From Streptomyces luteogriseus (lineage in GTDB: Bacteria > Actinomycetota > Actinomycetes > Streptomycetales > Streptomycetaceae), in the NCBI RefSeq assembly GCF_014205055.1, contig NZ_JACHMS010000001.1, positions 6,882,001 through 6,946,000 on the forward strand: a DNA stretch of 64,000 nucleotides, in the 5' to 3' direction. Below the pieces are notes generated by a model, which searched no databases, was not told the DNA's origin, and saw only the letters and a list, made by a program, of their open reading frames with translations. The position numbers were made by a program, and so were the translations under genes. Below are positions 1 through 7,642 of the stretch, in pieces (positions within the stretch are counted from its first letter, which is position 1; the number at the start of each line of letters is the position of its first letter).

Positions 1-43
1 CCCGTGCCGTCGCATCCCCCTTGAGCCGCAAGGAGATCACTCG

Positions 44-904
44 ATGCTGCCCTGGAAACGCGTCCTCAGACCCCTGTCCGCGCTGCTGCTGACCGCCGCC
101 GCCCTCACCGTCCCCGCCACCACCGCCCAGGCCGCCGGTGCCCCGAGCTCCGGCTGGAACGACTACTCCTGCAAGCCGTCCGCCGACCATCCCCGCCCCG
201 TCGTCCTCGTCCACGGCACCCTCGGGAACTCCGTCGACAACTGGCTGGGCCTCGCCCCCTATCTGAAGGTCCGCGGCTACTGCGTCTTCTCCCTCGACTA
301 CGGCCGGCTGGAGGGCGTCCCCTTCTTCCACGGCCTCGGCCCCGCGGAGAAGTCCGCCGGACAGCTGAAGGACTTCGTCGACAAGGTGCTCTCCGCGACC
401 GGCGCGGCCGAGACCGACCTCGTCGGGCACTCGCAGGGCGGCATGATGCCCCGCTACTACCTGAAGTTCCTCGGCGGAGCCGCCAAGGTGAACGCCCTGG
501 TCGGCATCGCGCCCAGCAACCACGGCACCGACCTGAACGGTTTCACCGAGCTGCTGCCCTACTTCCCGGGCGCGGCGGACCTGCTGTCGAAGAACACCCC
601 CGCCCTCGCCGACCAGGTCACCGGCTCCGCCTTCCTCACCAAGCTCAACGCGGGCGGCGACACCGTGCCCGGCGTGCGGTACACCGTCATCGCCACCAAG
701 TACGACGAGGTGGTCACACCGTGGCGCAGCCAATACCTGAACGGGCCGGACGTGCGCAACGTCCTGCTCCAGGACCTGTGCTCCGTCGACCTGTCCGAGC
801 ACGTGGCCGTCGGGCTGCTCGACCGGGTCGTCTTCCATGAGGTGGCCAACGCCCTCGATCCGGGGCGCGCCACGCCCACCACCTGCCTTTCGGCCTTCGA
901 ATGA
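44..904 (+). CDS. Secreted triacylglycerol lipase/esterase, alpha/beta hydrolase
   Basis: A secreted lipase or esterase of 286 residues. The first ~30 residues are a Sec signal peptide (basic start, Leu/Ala-rich core, AQAA cleavage region). The mature protein opens with the oxyanion-hole region VLVHGT, and GHSQGG places the nucleophile at Ser130. The later TKYDEVVTP segment and SEHVAV supply plausible Asp and His. Cysteines near each end of the mature chain suggest disulfides, typical of extracellular Streptomyces class 2 lipases. The start follows AAGGAGAT at good spacing. It is monocistronic and converges on the LPMO gene across a strong hairpin. The fold is clear; the natural ester substrate cannot be read from sequence. 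Confidence 0.9.
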   Translation: MLPWKRVLRPLSALLLTAAALTVPATTAQAAGAPSSGWNDYSCKPSADHPRPVVLVHGTLGNSVDNWLGLAPYLKVRGYCVFSLDYGRLEGVPFFHGLGPAEKSAGQLKDFVDKVLSATGAAETDLVGHSQGGMMPRYYLKFLGGAAKVNALVGIAPSNHGTDLNGFTELLPYFPGAADLLSKNTPALADQVTGSAFLTKLNAGGDTVPGVRYTVIATKYDEVVTPWRSQYLNGPDVRNVLLQDLCSVDLSEHVAVGLLDRVVFHEVANALDPGRATPTTCLSAFE

Positions 905-914
905 CACGTGTCAT
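901..914. promoter_or_regulatory. Perfect 14-bp palindrome over the lipase stop codon
   Basis: ATGACACGTGTCAT is perfectly palindromic and contains the TGA stop of the lipase gene. A related partial copy, TGACACGTGCCA, follows at about 934-945. It could be a protein-binding site or a structural element of the 3' end. No regulator is assigned. Confidence 0.35.
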
Positions 915-957
915 CCGTTGGCGTGTCGCCCGCTGACACGTGCCACGGAAACGTTTC

Positions 958-992
958 GGGGCCTGTCCGGCCTGAGCCGCCGGACAGGCCCC
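958..992. terminator. Bidirectional terminator-like hairpin
   Basis: A perfect 14-bp stem (GGGGCCTGTCCGGC at 958-971, complement at 979-992) with a 7-nt loop lies between the convergent lipase and LPMO genes. There is no U-tract, which is usual in Streptomyces. It is placed to end transcription from both sides. Confidence 0.75.
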
Positions 993-1013
993 GGGTCATG
1001 GGGCGGTGGGGGG

Positions 1014-2036
1014 TCAGCGACCCTGCCGGCCGCCGCTCACCGTCCGGCGCCTGGCCGAGAGGAACAGCGCCGACGCGCCCAGTGCCAGCGCCGCCGCGCC
1101 GCCGACCGCGACGTAAGGGGTGGTGCTGTCACCGCCGGTCTCGGCGAGGTTCTCCGTGGCACCGGCCGCCTCGGGCCGGTTGGGCGCGGGCGCGGCGGTC
1201 TTCGGCCGGTTCGGCGTGCTCTCCTTCGGCGCCGCGGCCGGCTCCGCCGAGGTGCCGGGGTCGTTGTCACCGTGCCCGTGGTGCTCGACGGTCGACTTGG
1301 CGTTGCCGTCCTCGATCTGCTTCTCGCTGGGAGCGGAGGCGGACGGGGCCGGAGCGGCGACGCCTGCCGCACTGCCACGGCCGCCTGTCGCGCCGTCACC
1401 GCCGCCGAAGCTGACGTCCGAGCAGGAGTAGAACGCCTCCGGGCTGTCCGACCGCTGCCAGACCGCGTACAGCAGGTGCTTGCCGGAGCGCTGGGGCAGG
1501 GTGCCGGAGAAGGTGTAGAAACCGCCGGCGGCGTCCGGGTCGGTGGACGTCGCGACCGGCTTCGCGAGATCCAGGTCCTTCCAGGCGAGCGGCTTGGCCG
1601 GGTCGTAGCCGGGCTTGGTGATGTAGACCTTGAAGGTGCCCTTGTGCGGGGCCGTCACGCGGTACTTGAAGGTGTGCGAGCCGCTGCGGACGCCGGTCGC
1701 CGGCCAGTCGGCGCGGGGGAGGTCGAGCCCCTTGAACTCCGCGTTGTCCGCGCTGCAGAGCTTGCCGTCCGGTATGAGCTGCTGGTGCCGGCCGCCCGCG
1801 TCGCCGATGCGGATGCCGTTCCAGTCGTAGAGGGCCTGGGTGCCGCCCGCCGCGACCGCCGCCTTGCACGCGGCCGACTTCGGGCTCTCGGGGCCCTCGG
1901 CGTAGCACTGCGAGACCCGGCTGACCGGGTCGCCCATCGAACCGTGCGCGGCGGCCGGGGCCGCCGTCAGCGCGGTCAGGGCGAGCGGGAGGCTGCCGAG
2001 GGCTGCGACGGTGGCTACCTTGCGGCGTGCGGGCAT
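1014..2036 (-). CDS. Cell-wall-anchored AA10 lytic polysaccharide monooxygenase
   Basis: A copper-dependent oxidase of chitin or cellulose (AA10, formerly chitin-binding domain 3). The signal peptide ends AAA and exposes His31 as the mature N-terminus (HGSMGDPVSR), the first half of the histidine brace; the second His is probably in SGSHTFKY. The catalytic domain covers roughly residues 31-210, followed by a Ser/Pro/Ala/Glu-rich linker. The C-terminus has a sorting signal: LAETG at 297-301, a hydrophobic helix, then an Arg-rich tail. LAXTG signals are used by class E sortases, so this enzyme is probably linked to peptidoglycan rather than released. RBS GAGGAG precedes the start. Chitin versus cellulose preference is not evident. 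Confidence 0.9.
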   Translation of the reverse strand: MPARRKVATVAALGSLPLALTALTAAPAAAHGSMGDPVSRVSQCYAEGPESPKSAACKAAVAAGGTQALYDWNGIRIGDAGGRHQQLIPDGKLCSADNAEFKGLDLPRADWPATGVRSGSHTFKYRVTAPHKGTFKVYITKPGYDPAKPLAWKDLDLAKPVATSTDPDAAGGFYTFSGTLPQRSGKHLLYAVWQRSDSPEAFYSCSDVSFGGGDGATGGRGSAAGVAAPAPSASAPSEKQIEDGNAKSTVEHHGHGDNDPGTSAEPAAAPKESTPNRPKTAAPAPNRPEAAGATENLAETGGDSTTPYVAVGGAAALALGASALFLSARRRTVSGGRQGR

Positions 2037-2217
2037 GCGGGAACTCCTCGAAGCGGTGCATGGGACAGGTCCGGGCCCGGGTGCGCCGGATCCCGTGGGG
2101 TGGTCCGAAGCTAGCCCGTGAGGACCGGGAAATCGCCTGCTGAGGGCGGGTGGAGGAGATCCTTATGGCCCGCTTAAGGGAGTGTTCGGACTGGCATCAG
2201 GTAGGTACCGTCGCGGC

Positions 2218-2667
2218 ATGGCAGACGAGGAGATCCGGCCGGCCGGGGTCGCCGACGTACCGGTCGTCGCGGACGTGATCGACGCGGCGTTCCGCCCCTA
2301 CATCGAGCGCATCGGGCGGGTGCCGCAGCCCATGGAGGAGGACCATGCGGCGAACGTGGCCGCGGGCAAGGTGTTCGTGACGGGCGAACCCGTGACCGGG
2401 CTCGTCGTGGTCGAGGCGTTCGAGGACCATCTCTTCCTCGACATCATCGCCGTCCACCCCTCCGCGCACGGCGGGGGAGTGGGGCGGCGGCTGCTGCGGT
2501 TCGTGGACGCACACGCGCGTGCGCTCGGGCTGCCCGAGGTCAGGCTCTACACGAACGCGCTGATGTGGGAGAACCAGAAGATCTATCCGAGATACGGCTA
2601 CGAACTGGTGGAGCGTCGCGTGGACGGGCCCTACGACCGCGTGCACTACCGCAAGCGACTGCTCTGA
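2218..2667 (+). CDS. GNAT family N-acetyltransferase
   Basis: A 149-residue single-domain acetyltransferase. The acetyl-CoA pyrophosphate loop is in the segment VHPSAHGGGVGRRLL, followed by the usual helix and the strand RLYTNALMWENQKIYPRYGYE, where the Asn-Tyr motif of the family lies. I chose ATG 2218, giving MADEEIRPA; an in-frame ATG at 2182 would add 12 residues unlike the family start. The acceptor (small amine, antibiotic or protein) cannot be inferred. It stands alone between the LPMO gene, which it diverges from, and a small gene on the opposite strand. Confidence 0.85.
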   Translation: MADEEIRPAGVADVPVVADVIDAAFRPYIERIGRVPQPMEEDHAANVAAGKVFVTGEPVTGLVVVEAFEDHLFLDIIAVHPSAHGGGVGRRLLRFVDAHARALGLPEVRLYTNALMWENQKIYPRYGYELVERRVDGPYDRVHYRKRLL

Positions 2668-2712
2668 CCCCTGCGGGCTGCTGCTGCGCGTCTCATGACC
2701 GGCACCGGCCGC

Positions 2713-2847
2713 TCAGGCGTCCGGCCACCAGGTGCGGGCGATGTCCTTGCGGACCTCCGGGCGCGCGACGGGGCGCTCGTCGGCCTCTTCGCGGACCCGG
2801 CGGACGTCCGTCTTCTTCAGGGGCTTCTGCACGGTCACACGGCGCAT
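2713..2847 (-). CDS. Small basic protein of 44 residues, unknown function
   Basis: A short gene not previously obvious because other frames run through it. Its ATG at 2847 is preceded by TAAGGAGG at ideal spacing, one of the best ribosome binding sites in the window. The product starts MRRVTVQKPLKKTDVRRV and ends RTWWPDA; it is rich in Arg, Lys and Glu, has a Trp-Trp pair near the end, and has no signal or membrane segment. It converges with the GNAT gene and diverges from the methyltransferase gene. I do not recognise a family. The RBS and the 45 uninterrupted codons are the support. Confidence 0.6.
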   Translation of the reverse strand: MRRVTVQKPLKKTDVRRVREEADERPVARPEVRKDIARTWWPDA

Positions 2848-2862
2848 GGCGGCCTCCTTAAG

Positions 2863-2898
2863 GGTCTACCGGGTTCCGCGTTCTCACGGAGGTAGACC
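2863..2898. promoter_or_regulatory. Inverted repeat upstream of the 44-residue gene
   Basis: GGTCTACC (2863-2870) and GGTAGACC (2891-2898) form a perfect 8-bp inverted repeat with a 20-nt spacer, just upstream of the small gene's RBS. It may be an operator or a leader hairpin. Confidence 0.35.
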
Positions 2899-2930
2899 TT
2901 TCGGGGGAGAGTTACTCATCGCTCCTGGTC

Positions 2931-2976
2931 TGTCAGTGGCGGCAGTCACGATTCGGGTGTCAGTGGCGGGTGTCAC
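2931..2976 (+). promoter_or_regulatory. Two 19-bp direct repeats resembling PafBC (RecA-NDp) sites
   Basis: Two near-identical copies begin TGTCAGTGGCGG and end GTCAC (2931-2949 and 2958-2976), 27 bp apart, ending 10 bp before the methyltransferase ATG. TGTCAGTG is the -35-side core of the mycobacterial LexA-independent DNA-damage promoter (PafBC/RecA-NDp, TTGTCAGTG-N8-TAGNNT). The -10-side hexamers here, CACGAT and CACTCT, match poorly. The repeat is seen directly; the regulator is inference. Confidence 0.4.
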
Positions 2977-2986
2977 TCTTGGGCCC

Positions 2987-3619
2987 ATGACGAACGTGGA
3001 CTGGGACGCCGAGGCCGCCTCCTTCGACGAGGAACCGGACCACGGCCTGCGCGACCCCCAGGTGCGCCGCGCCTGGGCCGGACGGCTGCGCGGCTGGCTG
3101 CCCGGACGGGCGGGAGACGTCCTCGATCTCGGCTGCGGCACCGGCAGCCTGTCACTCCTCGCGTCCGAGCAGGGGCATCGGGTGACGGGTGTGGACCTCT
3201 CCCCGGCCATGGTGGCGCTCGCCCGCGAGAAGCTCGCCGGGCGTGACGCGGTGTTCCTCGTCGGTGACGCGGCGGTACCGCCGGTCGGGGAAGAGCGCTT
3301 CGACGCCGTGCTCGTCCGGCACGTCCTGTGGGCCCTGCCCGACCCCGGCCGCGCCCTGCGGCACTGGCGCGGGCTGCTGCGGCCGGACGGCAGACTCGTG
3401 CTGGTCGAGGGCGTGTGGGGCGGCATCGAGCCGGTCGGCATACCGGCCGAGCGGCTCACCGCGCTGCTCGGCCCGATCGCCGGACCGGTGCGTGTGGAGC
3501 GGCTCTCGGACGACCCGCTGCTGTGGGGCGGGGAGGTGACGGACGAGCGGTACGCGGTGGTCGCCGAGGTCCGCCCGTCAGGCCAGGAGCGCGGTGAGCC
3601 CGCCGCCCCGGGCCAGTGA
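2987..3619 (+). CDS. Class I SAM-dependent methyltransferase
   Basis: A 210-residue Rossmann-fold methyltransferase. Motif I is VLDLGCGTGSLS near residue 46, the acidic residue after strand 2 lies in VTGVDLSPAM, and motif post-I/II is in FDAVLVRHVLWALPDP. It most resembles Methyltransf_11/25 enzymes acting on small molecules. I chose ATG 2987 (MTNVDWDAEAASFD); the frame is open far upstream but that part overlaps the repeat promoter region. No obvious RBS precedes it, so it may be leaderless or weakly led. Its last 42 bp overlap the end of the convergent DUF402 gene. Confidence 0.85.
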   Translation: MTNVDWDAEAASFDEEPDHGLRDPQVRRAWAGRLRGWLPGRAGDVLDLGCGTGSLSLLASEQGHRVTGVDLSPAMVALAREKLAGRDAVFLVGDAAVPPVGEERFDAVLVRHVLWALPDPGRALRHWRGLLRPDGRLVLVEGVWGGIEPVGIPAERLTALLGPIAGPVRVERLSDDPLLWGGEVTDERYAVVAEVRPSGQERGEPAAPGQ

Positions 3620-4078
3620 CTCCAGTTCGTCGAGCGCGGCCAGGGCGGCCCGCGCCGCCTCCGGATCCGACGCGCCGAGGCCGCTCTCGGCGAACTCGTC
3701 CTCGTCCAGGCGCCGTACGTCCGTGCCGTCCGCGGAGCGCCACAGATCCAGGTCGAGATCCTCCACCACCAGCTCCGCACCGGAGCGCCGAGCCGGGCGG
3801 GTGACGTCGCAGTACCAGCCCTTCAGCGCGCCCGTGGCGGAGCGGACCTCCTTCACCGCGTACCAGCGGTCGCGCCAGTAGTACTCCGTGAAGACGTCCC
3901 CGGGCTCGAAGCGCACGAACCCGAAGTCGCGGACGCCCGAGCCGGCCCAGGGTGCGCGGACCGCCACGCGCGTGCCGTCGTCCGCCAGCAGCTCACCGGT
4001 GTAACGGATCTTCGTACGGCCCGCCTTGACGAGCACGACCTCCAGCTGCGGGGGCCGGTCAGCCGAGTTCGCGGACAT
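3578..4078 (-). CDS. DUF402 domain protein
   Basis: A 166-residue protein with the DUF402 barrel: conserved features include FEPGDVFTEYYWRDRWYAVKEV and GWYCDVTRPARR, then VVEDLDLDLW. The family includes nucleoside diphosphatases and the FomD phosphonate hydrolase, which hydrolyse phosphate esters using divalent metals, so a phosphohydrolase role is possible but unproven. The start codon lies 20 bp inside the preceding acetyltransferase gene on the same strand, indicating translational coupling. The 3' end overlaps the convergent methyltransferase by 42 bp. Confidence 0.8.
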   Translation of the reverse strand: MSANSADRPPQLEVVLVKAGRTKIRYTGELLADDGTRVAVRAPWAGSGVRDFGFVRFEPGDVFTEYYWRDRWYAVKEVRSATGALKGWYCDVTRPARRSGAELVVEDLDLDLWRSADGTDVRRLDEDEFAESGLGASDPEAARAALAALDELESLARGGGLTALLA

Positions 4079-4988
4079 GGCGCACTTCCTTCGCGCAGAT
4101 CTCGTAGCCGAACCACTTGTTGATGGCGATCATCGGCTCGTTGCCGGTGTCGTTGCCGGTGAACGCCTCCGTGTATCCCGCCGCGCGGGCGCGGTGCAGG
4201 GAGTCGTTCTTGGCGAGCTTCGCCAGGCCCCGGCCGCGGAACTCCCGGGCGGTGCCGGTCATGGCGGTGCCGTAGCGGGAGTCGCCGTCGGTGTACGCCA
4301 CGCTGAACGCGGCGGGGCGGCCGTCGACTACCGCGACCGTGGTCAGGTCGCGGTTCAGGAGCGGGTGCTTCCAGTGCTCCTCCAGCCAGGCCTCGTAGTC
4401 GGTGAACTCGACGTCGATGTCGCTCGGTTCGTCCGACGACGTCGCCGCGTCCAGTTCGAACACCGGGCGCGGGTCGTCCGCGAAGTCGGCGGCCGTGCGC
4501 AGCTCGACGCCGGAGGGGAGGTCCGCTCGGGGCGGCAGCGTGCCCGTCGCCAGGTCCAGGCGCAGGAACCAGGCGGAACGGCTGGCCCGGAACCCGTGGC
4601 GCTCGGCGAAGGCGCGGTTGTCCGGCTCGTCCAGCACCCAGGTGAACAGCTTCGTGACGCCCAGACGCCCCAGGCGCTCCTCGGCGGTGCGCAGCAGGAG
4701 CGAACCGGCGCCGCGGTTCCTGTGACCGGGACGCACATAGATGTTGGCGGAGCCCTGTCCGGGGTCCGGGCTGTCGTGGGCGACATGGACCTGGGCCGTG
4801 CCGATGATCTCGCCGTCCTCCTCGGCGACGAGCTGCCCGAAGTGGGCGTCCGGGTGGGCGTGCGTCAGGGTGTGCACCACCGACTCGGGCGTGGAGAGCA
4901 TGTACGGAAGGGCGAGGCGGCGGGTGGTGGAGAAGCCCTCGGCGTCGGCCGGGACGTCGGGGCGCAGGTCACGCACGATCACGGTCAT
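4059..4988 (-). CDS. GNAT acetyltransferase, two-domain type
   Basis: A 309-residue protein with two GNAT-like halves. The N-terminal half has IYVRPGHRNRGAGSLLL, a canonical R-x-x-G-x-G/A acetyl-CoA loop, and the strand VTKLFTWVLDEPDN. The second half has AMTGTAREFRGRGLAKLAK, another loop, followed by NDTGNEPMIAINKWFGYE, the typical C-terminal GNAT signature. Tandem GNAT proteins include mycothiol synthase MshD, but this one is not clearly MshD. It overlaps the downstream DUF402 gene by 20 bp and diverges from the GntR gene across 71 bp. Substrate unknown. Confidence 0.85.
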   Translation of the reverse strand: MTVIVRDLRPDVPADAEGFSTTRRLALPYMLSTPESVVHTLTHAHPDAHFGQLVAEEDGEIIGTAQVHVAHDSPDPGQGSANIYVRPGHRNRGAGSLLLRTAEERLGRLGVTKLFTWVLDEPDNRAFAERHGFRASRSAWFLRLDLATGTLPPRADLPSGVELRTAADFADDPRPVFELDAATSSDEPSDIDVEFTDYEAWLEEHWKHPLLNRDLTTVAVVDGRPAAFSVAYTDGDSRYGTAMTGTAREFRGRGLAKLAKNDSLHRARAAGYTEAFTGNDTGNEPMIAINKWFGYEICAKEVRHVRELG

Positions 4989-5059
4989 GGAGGCGCACGG
5001 TACGCGTGGAGGCGACCGGGGTGCCTCTCATTTTCCGCCGGGTGCGCGACAATCGGCCT

Positions 5060-5428
5060 GTGACCTTGAAGATCGACATCGACGACAGCGCCCCGCCCTA
5101 CGAACAGGTGCGGGCGAGGATCTCCGAGCAGGCGCGGTCGGGTGCGCTGCCGGTGGGGTACCGGCTGCCGACCGTGCGGGGGCTGGCCGAGTCGCTGGGC
5201 CTCGCCGCGAACACGGTCGCCAAGGCGTACCGGGCGCTGGAGGCGGACGGGGTGATCGAGACGCGGGGCCGCAACGGCACGTTCGTGGCCGCCGCCGGCG
5301 CGGCGGCCGACCGCGAGCTGGCGTCGGCAGCCCAGGCCTACGCGGAGCGCGCCAGGAGGCTCGGGCTCGCGGAGGCCGATGCGCTGGCGGCGGTACGGGA
5401 CGCCCTGCGGGCGGCTTACGGGAAGTAG
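5060..5428 (+). CDS. GntR family regulator, YtrA subfamily
   Basis: A short GntR regulator of 122 residues when started at GTG 5060 (VTLKIDIDDSAPPYEQ). The winged helix-turn-helix spans about residues 12-75, with LPTVRGLAESLGLAANTV as the recognition region and ALEADGVIETRGRNGTFV as the wing. Only a ~45-residue helical tail follows, which is diagnostic of YtrA-type members; these usually control ABC transporters or membrane proteins. An ATG at 5006 is in frame but adds residues outside the family. It diverges from the acetyltransferase gene; no transporter partner is adjacent. Confidence 0.85.
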   Translation: MTLKIDIDDSAPPYEQVRARISEQARSGALPVGYRLPTVRGLAESLGLAANTVAKAYRALEADGVIETRGRNGTFVAAAGAAADRELASAAQAYAERARRLGLAEADALAAVRDALRAAYGK

Positions 5429-5549
5429 GGCGTCGGGCTGCTGGTCGGGGTGGGCCTTGTGCGGGAGCGTCCGGCTGTGGGCCGGTGGGTTGTTCGCGCT
5501 CACGCGGCGGAGCCGCACATCGATACAGCCCCACGCCCCCAGGGCGACG

Positions 5550-5585
5550 CCCTCAAGGGGCGCGGGGAACTGCGCGACCGGCCGG
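5550..5585. repeat. Intergenic GGGGCGCGGGGAACTGCGCGACC repeat copy
   Basis: The 237-bp gap between the GntR and DUF72 genes contains a copy of a GC-rich intergenic element with core AAGGGGCGCGGGGAAC followed by TGCGCGACCGG. Related copies lie near 21.7 kb and 52.4-52.5 kb. Nothing else was recognised in the gap. Confidence 0.6.
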
Positions 5586-5665
5586 AACGGCGCCGCAGCC
5601 GACTTACGGCCTTCCGCCGCACACCGTCGTGGCGAGCGCCGCCGCAGCGGAGAGGAAGGTCCGGT

Positions 5666-6439
5666 TCAGCCGGCCCGCGCCAGACGCTCGGGCGTCCGCG
5701 TGATGTCCAGCCCCGCAGACCTCCCCGCCCGTGCGAACGCCATCGCGTCCTCCACCGCCGCGCCGCCCGGGTCGTTGTTGAAGTACGCGTGGACGTCCTC
5801 GCCGTCGGACCAGGTCGTGGCGATGCGGTCGAGCCAGGTGGCCAGCGAGCGGCGGCCGTAGCGGGGCCAGGGCCGGGCACGGCCCTGGTGGAAGCGGACG
5901 TAGCCCCAGTCGGTGGTGCGCCACAGGGGTGTCGCGGGGCGGGCCAGGATGTCGGCCCAGCACAGGGCGGCGCGCCGCGACTCCAGGACGCGGCGGACCT
6001 CGGGTGTCCACCAGGAGTCGTGGCGCGGCTCGACCGCGACCCGGGTCGAGGCCGGGAAGCAGGCCAGGCACGCGTCCAGCAGGCCCGGGTCGGCGCGCAG
6101 GGTGGGCGGCAGCTGGAGCAGGACCGGGCCGAGCCGGTCGCCGAGGCCCGCCGCGTGGCTCATCAGACGGTGCACCGGCTCCTCGGGGTCCTTGAGCCGC
6201 TTGATGTGCGTCAGATAGCGGCTCGCCTTCACCGCCACGACGAAGTCCCCGGGCACCCGCCCCCGCCAGTCCTCGAACGTCTCGCGCGCGGGCAGCCGGT
6301 AGAAGGCGTTGTTGATCTCGACGGTGGCGAAGTGCCGCGTGTACTCCTCCAGCCAGAGCCGCATCGGCAGCCCGGACGGGTACAGGACGTCCCGCCAGTC
6401 CTTGTACTGCCACCCGGACGTGCCGACGAACAGGGTCAT
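5666..6439 (-). CDS. DUF72 domain protein
   Basis: A 257-residue DUF72 (YecE-like) protein with a TIM-barrel fold. Family landmarks are LFVGTSGWQYKDWRDVLYP at the N-terminus, FATVEINNAFYRLPAR, FVVAVKASRYLTHIKRL, RVAVEPRHDSWW, and YVRFHQGR followed by DVHAYFNND near the C-terminus. The biochemical activity of the family is not established. RBS GATAGGG lies close to the ATG. It is followed 33 bp upstream by the AAA ATPase gene on the same strand and may be cotranscribed with it. Confidence 0.85.
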   Translation of the reverse strand: MTLFVGTSGWQYKDWRDVLYPSGLPMRLWLEEYTRHFATVEINNAFYRLPARETFEDWRGRVPGDFVVAVKASRYLTHIKRLKDPEEPVHRLMSHAAGLGDRLGPVLLQLPPTLRADPGLLDACLACFPASTRVAVEPRHDSWWTPEVRRVLESRRAALCWADILARPATPLWRTTDWGYVRFHQGRARPWPRYGRRSLATWLDRIATTWSDGEDVHAYFNNDPGGAAVEDAMAFARAGRSAGLDITRTPERLARAG

Positions 6440-6472
6440 ATCCCTATCAAAGCACCGGCGGCCGTGGAGCTC

Positions 6473-7567
6473 CTACAGATACAGCCCCGCGTCGACGCCC
6501 CCGCGCGGCTCCGGCAGGGACGTCGGGGACGTGCCCCGGCGCAGCGCGTACAGCTCCGCCAGCGTCGCGCCCTCGCGGCCGACGCCCTCCTCCTGCCCCA
6601 GCCAGGTCACCGCCTCGCGGCGGGTCAGCGGACCGACCTCGATCCGGGCGAGACAGCGGCCCGGGCGCACCACGGCCGGGTGCAGGCGCTCCAGGTCCTC
6701 GTTGGTCGTGACACCGACCAGGACGTTGCGGCCCTGCCCGAGCAGGCCGTCCGTCAGGTTCAGCAGCCTCGACAGCGCCTGCCCCGCCGTGTGCTTGGCC
6801 TCGCCGCGGATCAGCTCGTCGCAGTCCTCCAGGAGCAGCAGCCGCCAACGGCCCTTGCCCGTCGCGTCCTCCTCGCCGATGGCGATGTCCATGAGGTAGC
6901 CGACGTCGGAGAAGAGCCGCTCGGGGTCCAGGACGCAGTCCACCTGGCACCAGTCCCGCCAGGACCGGGCCAGCGTCCGCAGCGCCGACGTCTTGCCGGT
7001 GCCCGGCGGGCCGTGCAGCAGCAGGAGCCGGCCCGCGATGTCCTCGGGAGTCGTCTTCAACAGGCGGTCCATGGCATCCGCCACCGGCGCGGTGTAGTTG
7101 GGCCGGACCTCGTCCCAGGTGCCCGCCGCGATCTGGCGGGTGGTGCGGTGCGGACCCCGGCGCGGGGAGACGTACCAGAAGCCCATCGTGACGTTCTCCG
7201 GCTGCGGTTCGGGCTCGTCGGCCGCGCCGTCCGTGGCCTGGTCGAGGATCTTCTTCGCGAGTTCCTCGCCGGTCGCCGTCACCGTGACGTCGGCGCCCCG
7301 GTTCCAGCGGGAGACCAGCAGCGTCCAGCCGTCGCCCTCGGCGAGCGTCGCGCTGCGGTCGTCGTCCCGGGCGACGCGCAGCACCCGGGCGCCGGGCGGC
7401 ATCAGCGTCGCCCCGGACCGCACCCGGTCGATGTTCACCGCGTGGGAGAACGGCTGCTCGCCCGTCGCGAAGCGGCCGAGGAACAGCGCGTCGACGACGT
7501 CGGACGGGGAGTCGGAGTCGTCGACGTTGAGCCGGATCGGCAGCGCCTCGTGCGGGTTTCCAGACAT
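6473..7567 (-). CDS. AAA ATPase with N-terminal DUF5925 domain
   Basis: A 364-residue protein with a DUF5925-type N-terminal region (about residues 10-135; FLGRFATGEQPFSHAVNI, SPRRGPHRTTRQIAAGTW) and a C-terminal AAA+ module. Walker A is GPPGTGKT at 186-193, Walker B is in RLLLLEDCDE, and sensor/arginine-finger segments are in NVLVGVTTNEDLERLHPAVVRPGR. Such proteins probably remodel or unfold a partner, but no substrate is known. I chose ATG 7567 (MSGNPHEALP); an in-frame ATG at 7585 is possible. The gene precedes the DUF72 gene and follows the polysaccharide deacetylase operon on the same strand. Confidence 0.8.
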   Translation of the reverse strand: MSGNPHEALPIRLNVDDSDSPSDVVDALFLGRFATGEQPFSHAVNIDRVRSGATLMPPGARVLRVARDDDRSATLAEGDGWTLLVSRWNRGADVTVTATGEELAKKILDQATDGAADEPEPQPENVTMGFWYVSPRRGPHRTTRQIAAGTWDEVRPNYTAPVADAMDRLLKTTPEDIAGRLLLLHGPPGTGKTSALRTLARSWRDWCQVDCVLDPERLFSDVGYLMDIAIGEEDATGKGRWRLLLLEDCDELIRGEAKHTAGQALSRLLNLTDGLLGQGRNVLVGVTTNEDLERLHPAVVRPGRCLARIEVGPLTRREAVTWLGQEEGVGREGATLAELYALRRGTSPTSLPEPRGGVDAGLYL

Positions 7568-7642
7568 GCCGCCATGATCCGGCACGGGGACGCCGCGTGC
7601 ACCCGGTTTCCAGGTGCACGCGGCATGTCGCCCCCGTGCAGG

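Noticed and set aside
2732..2986. N-terminal extension of the methyltransferase
   Set aside because: It crosses the 44-residue gene on the other strand and the repeat promoter; family-like sequence begins at 2987.
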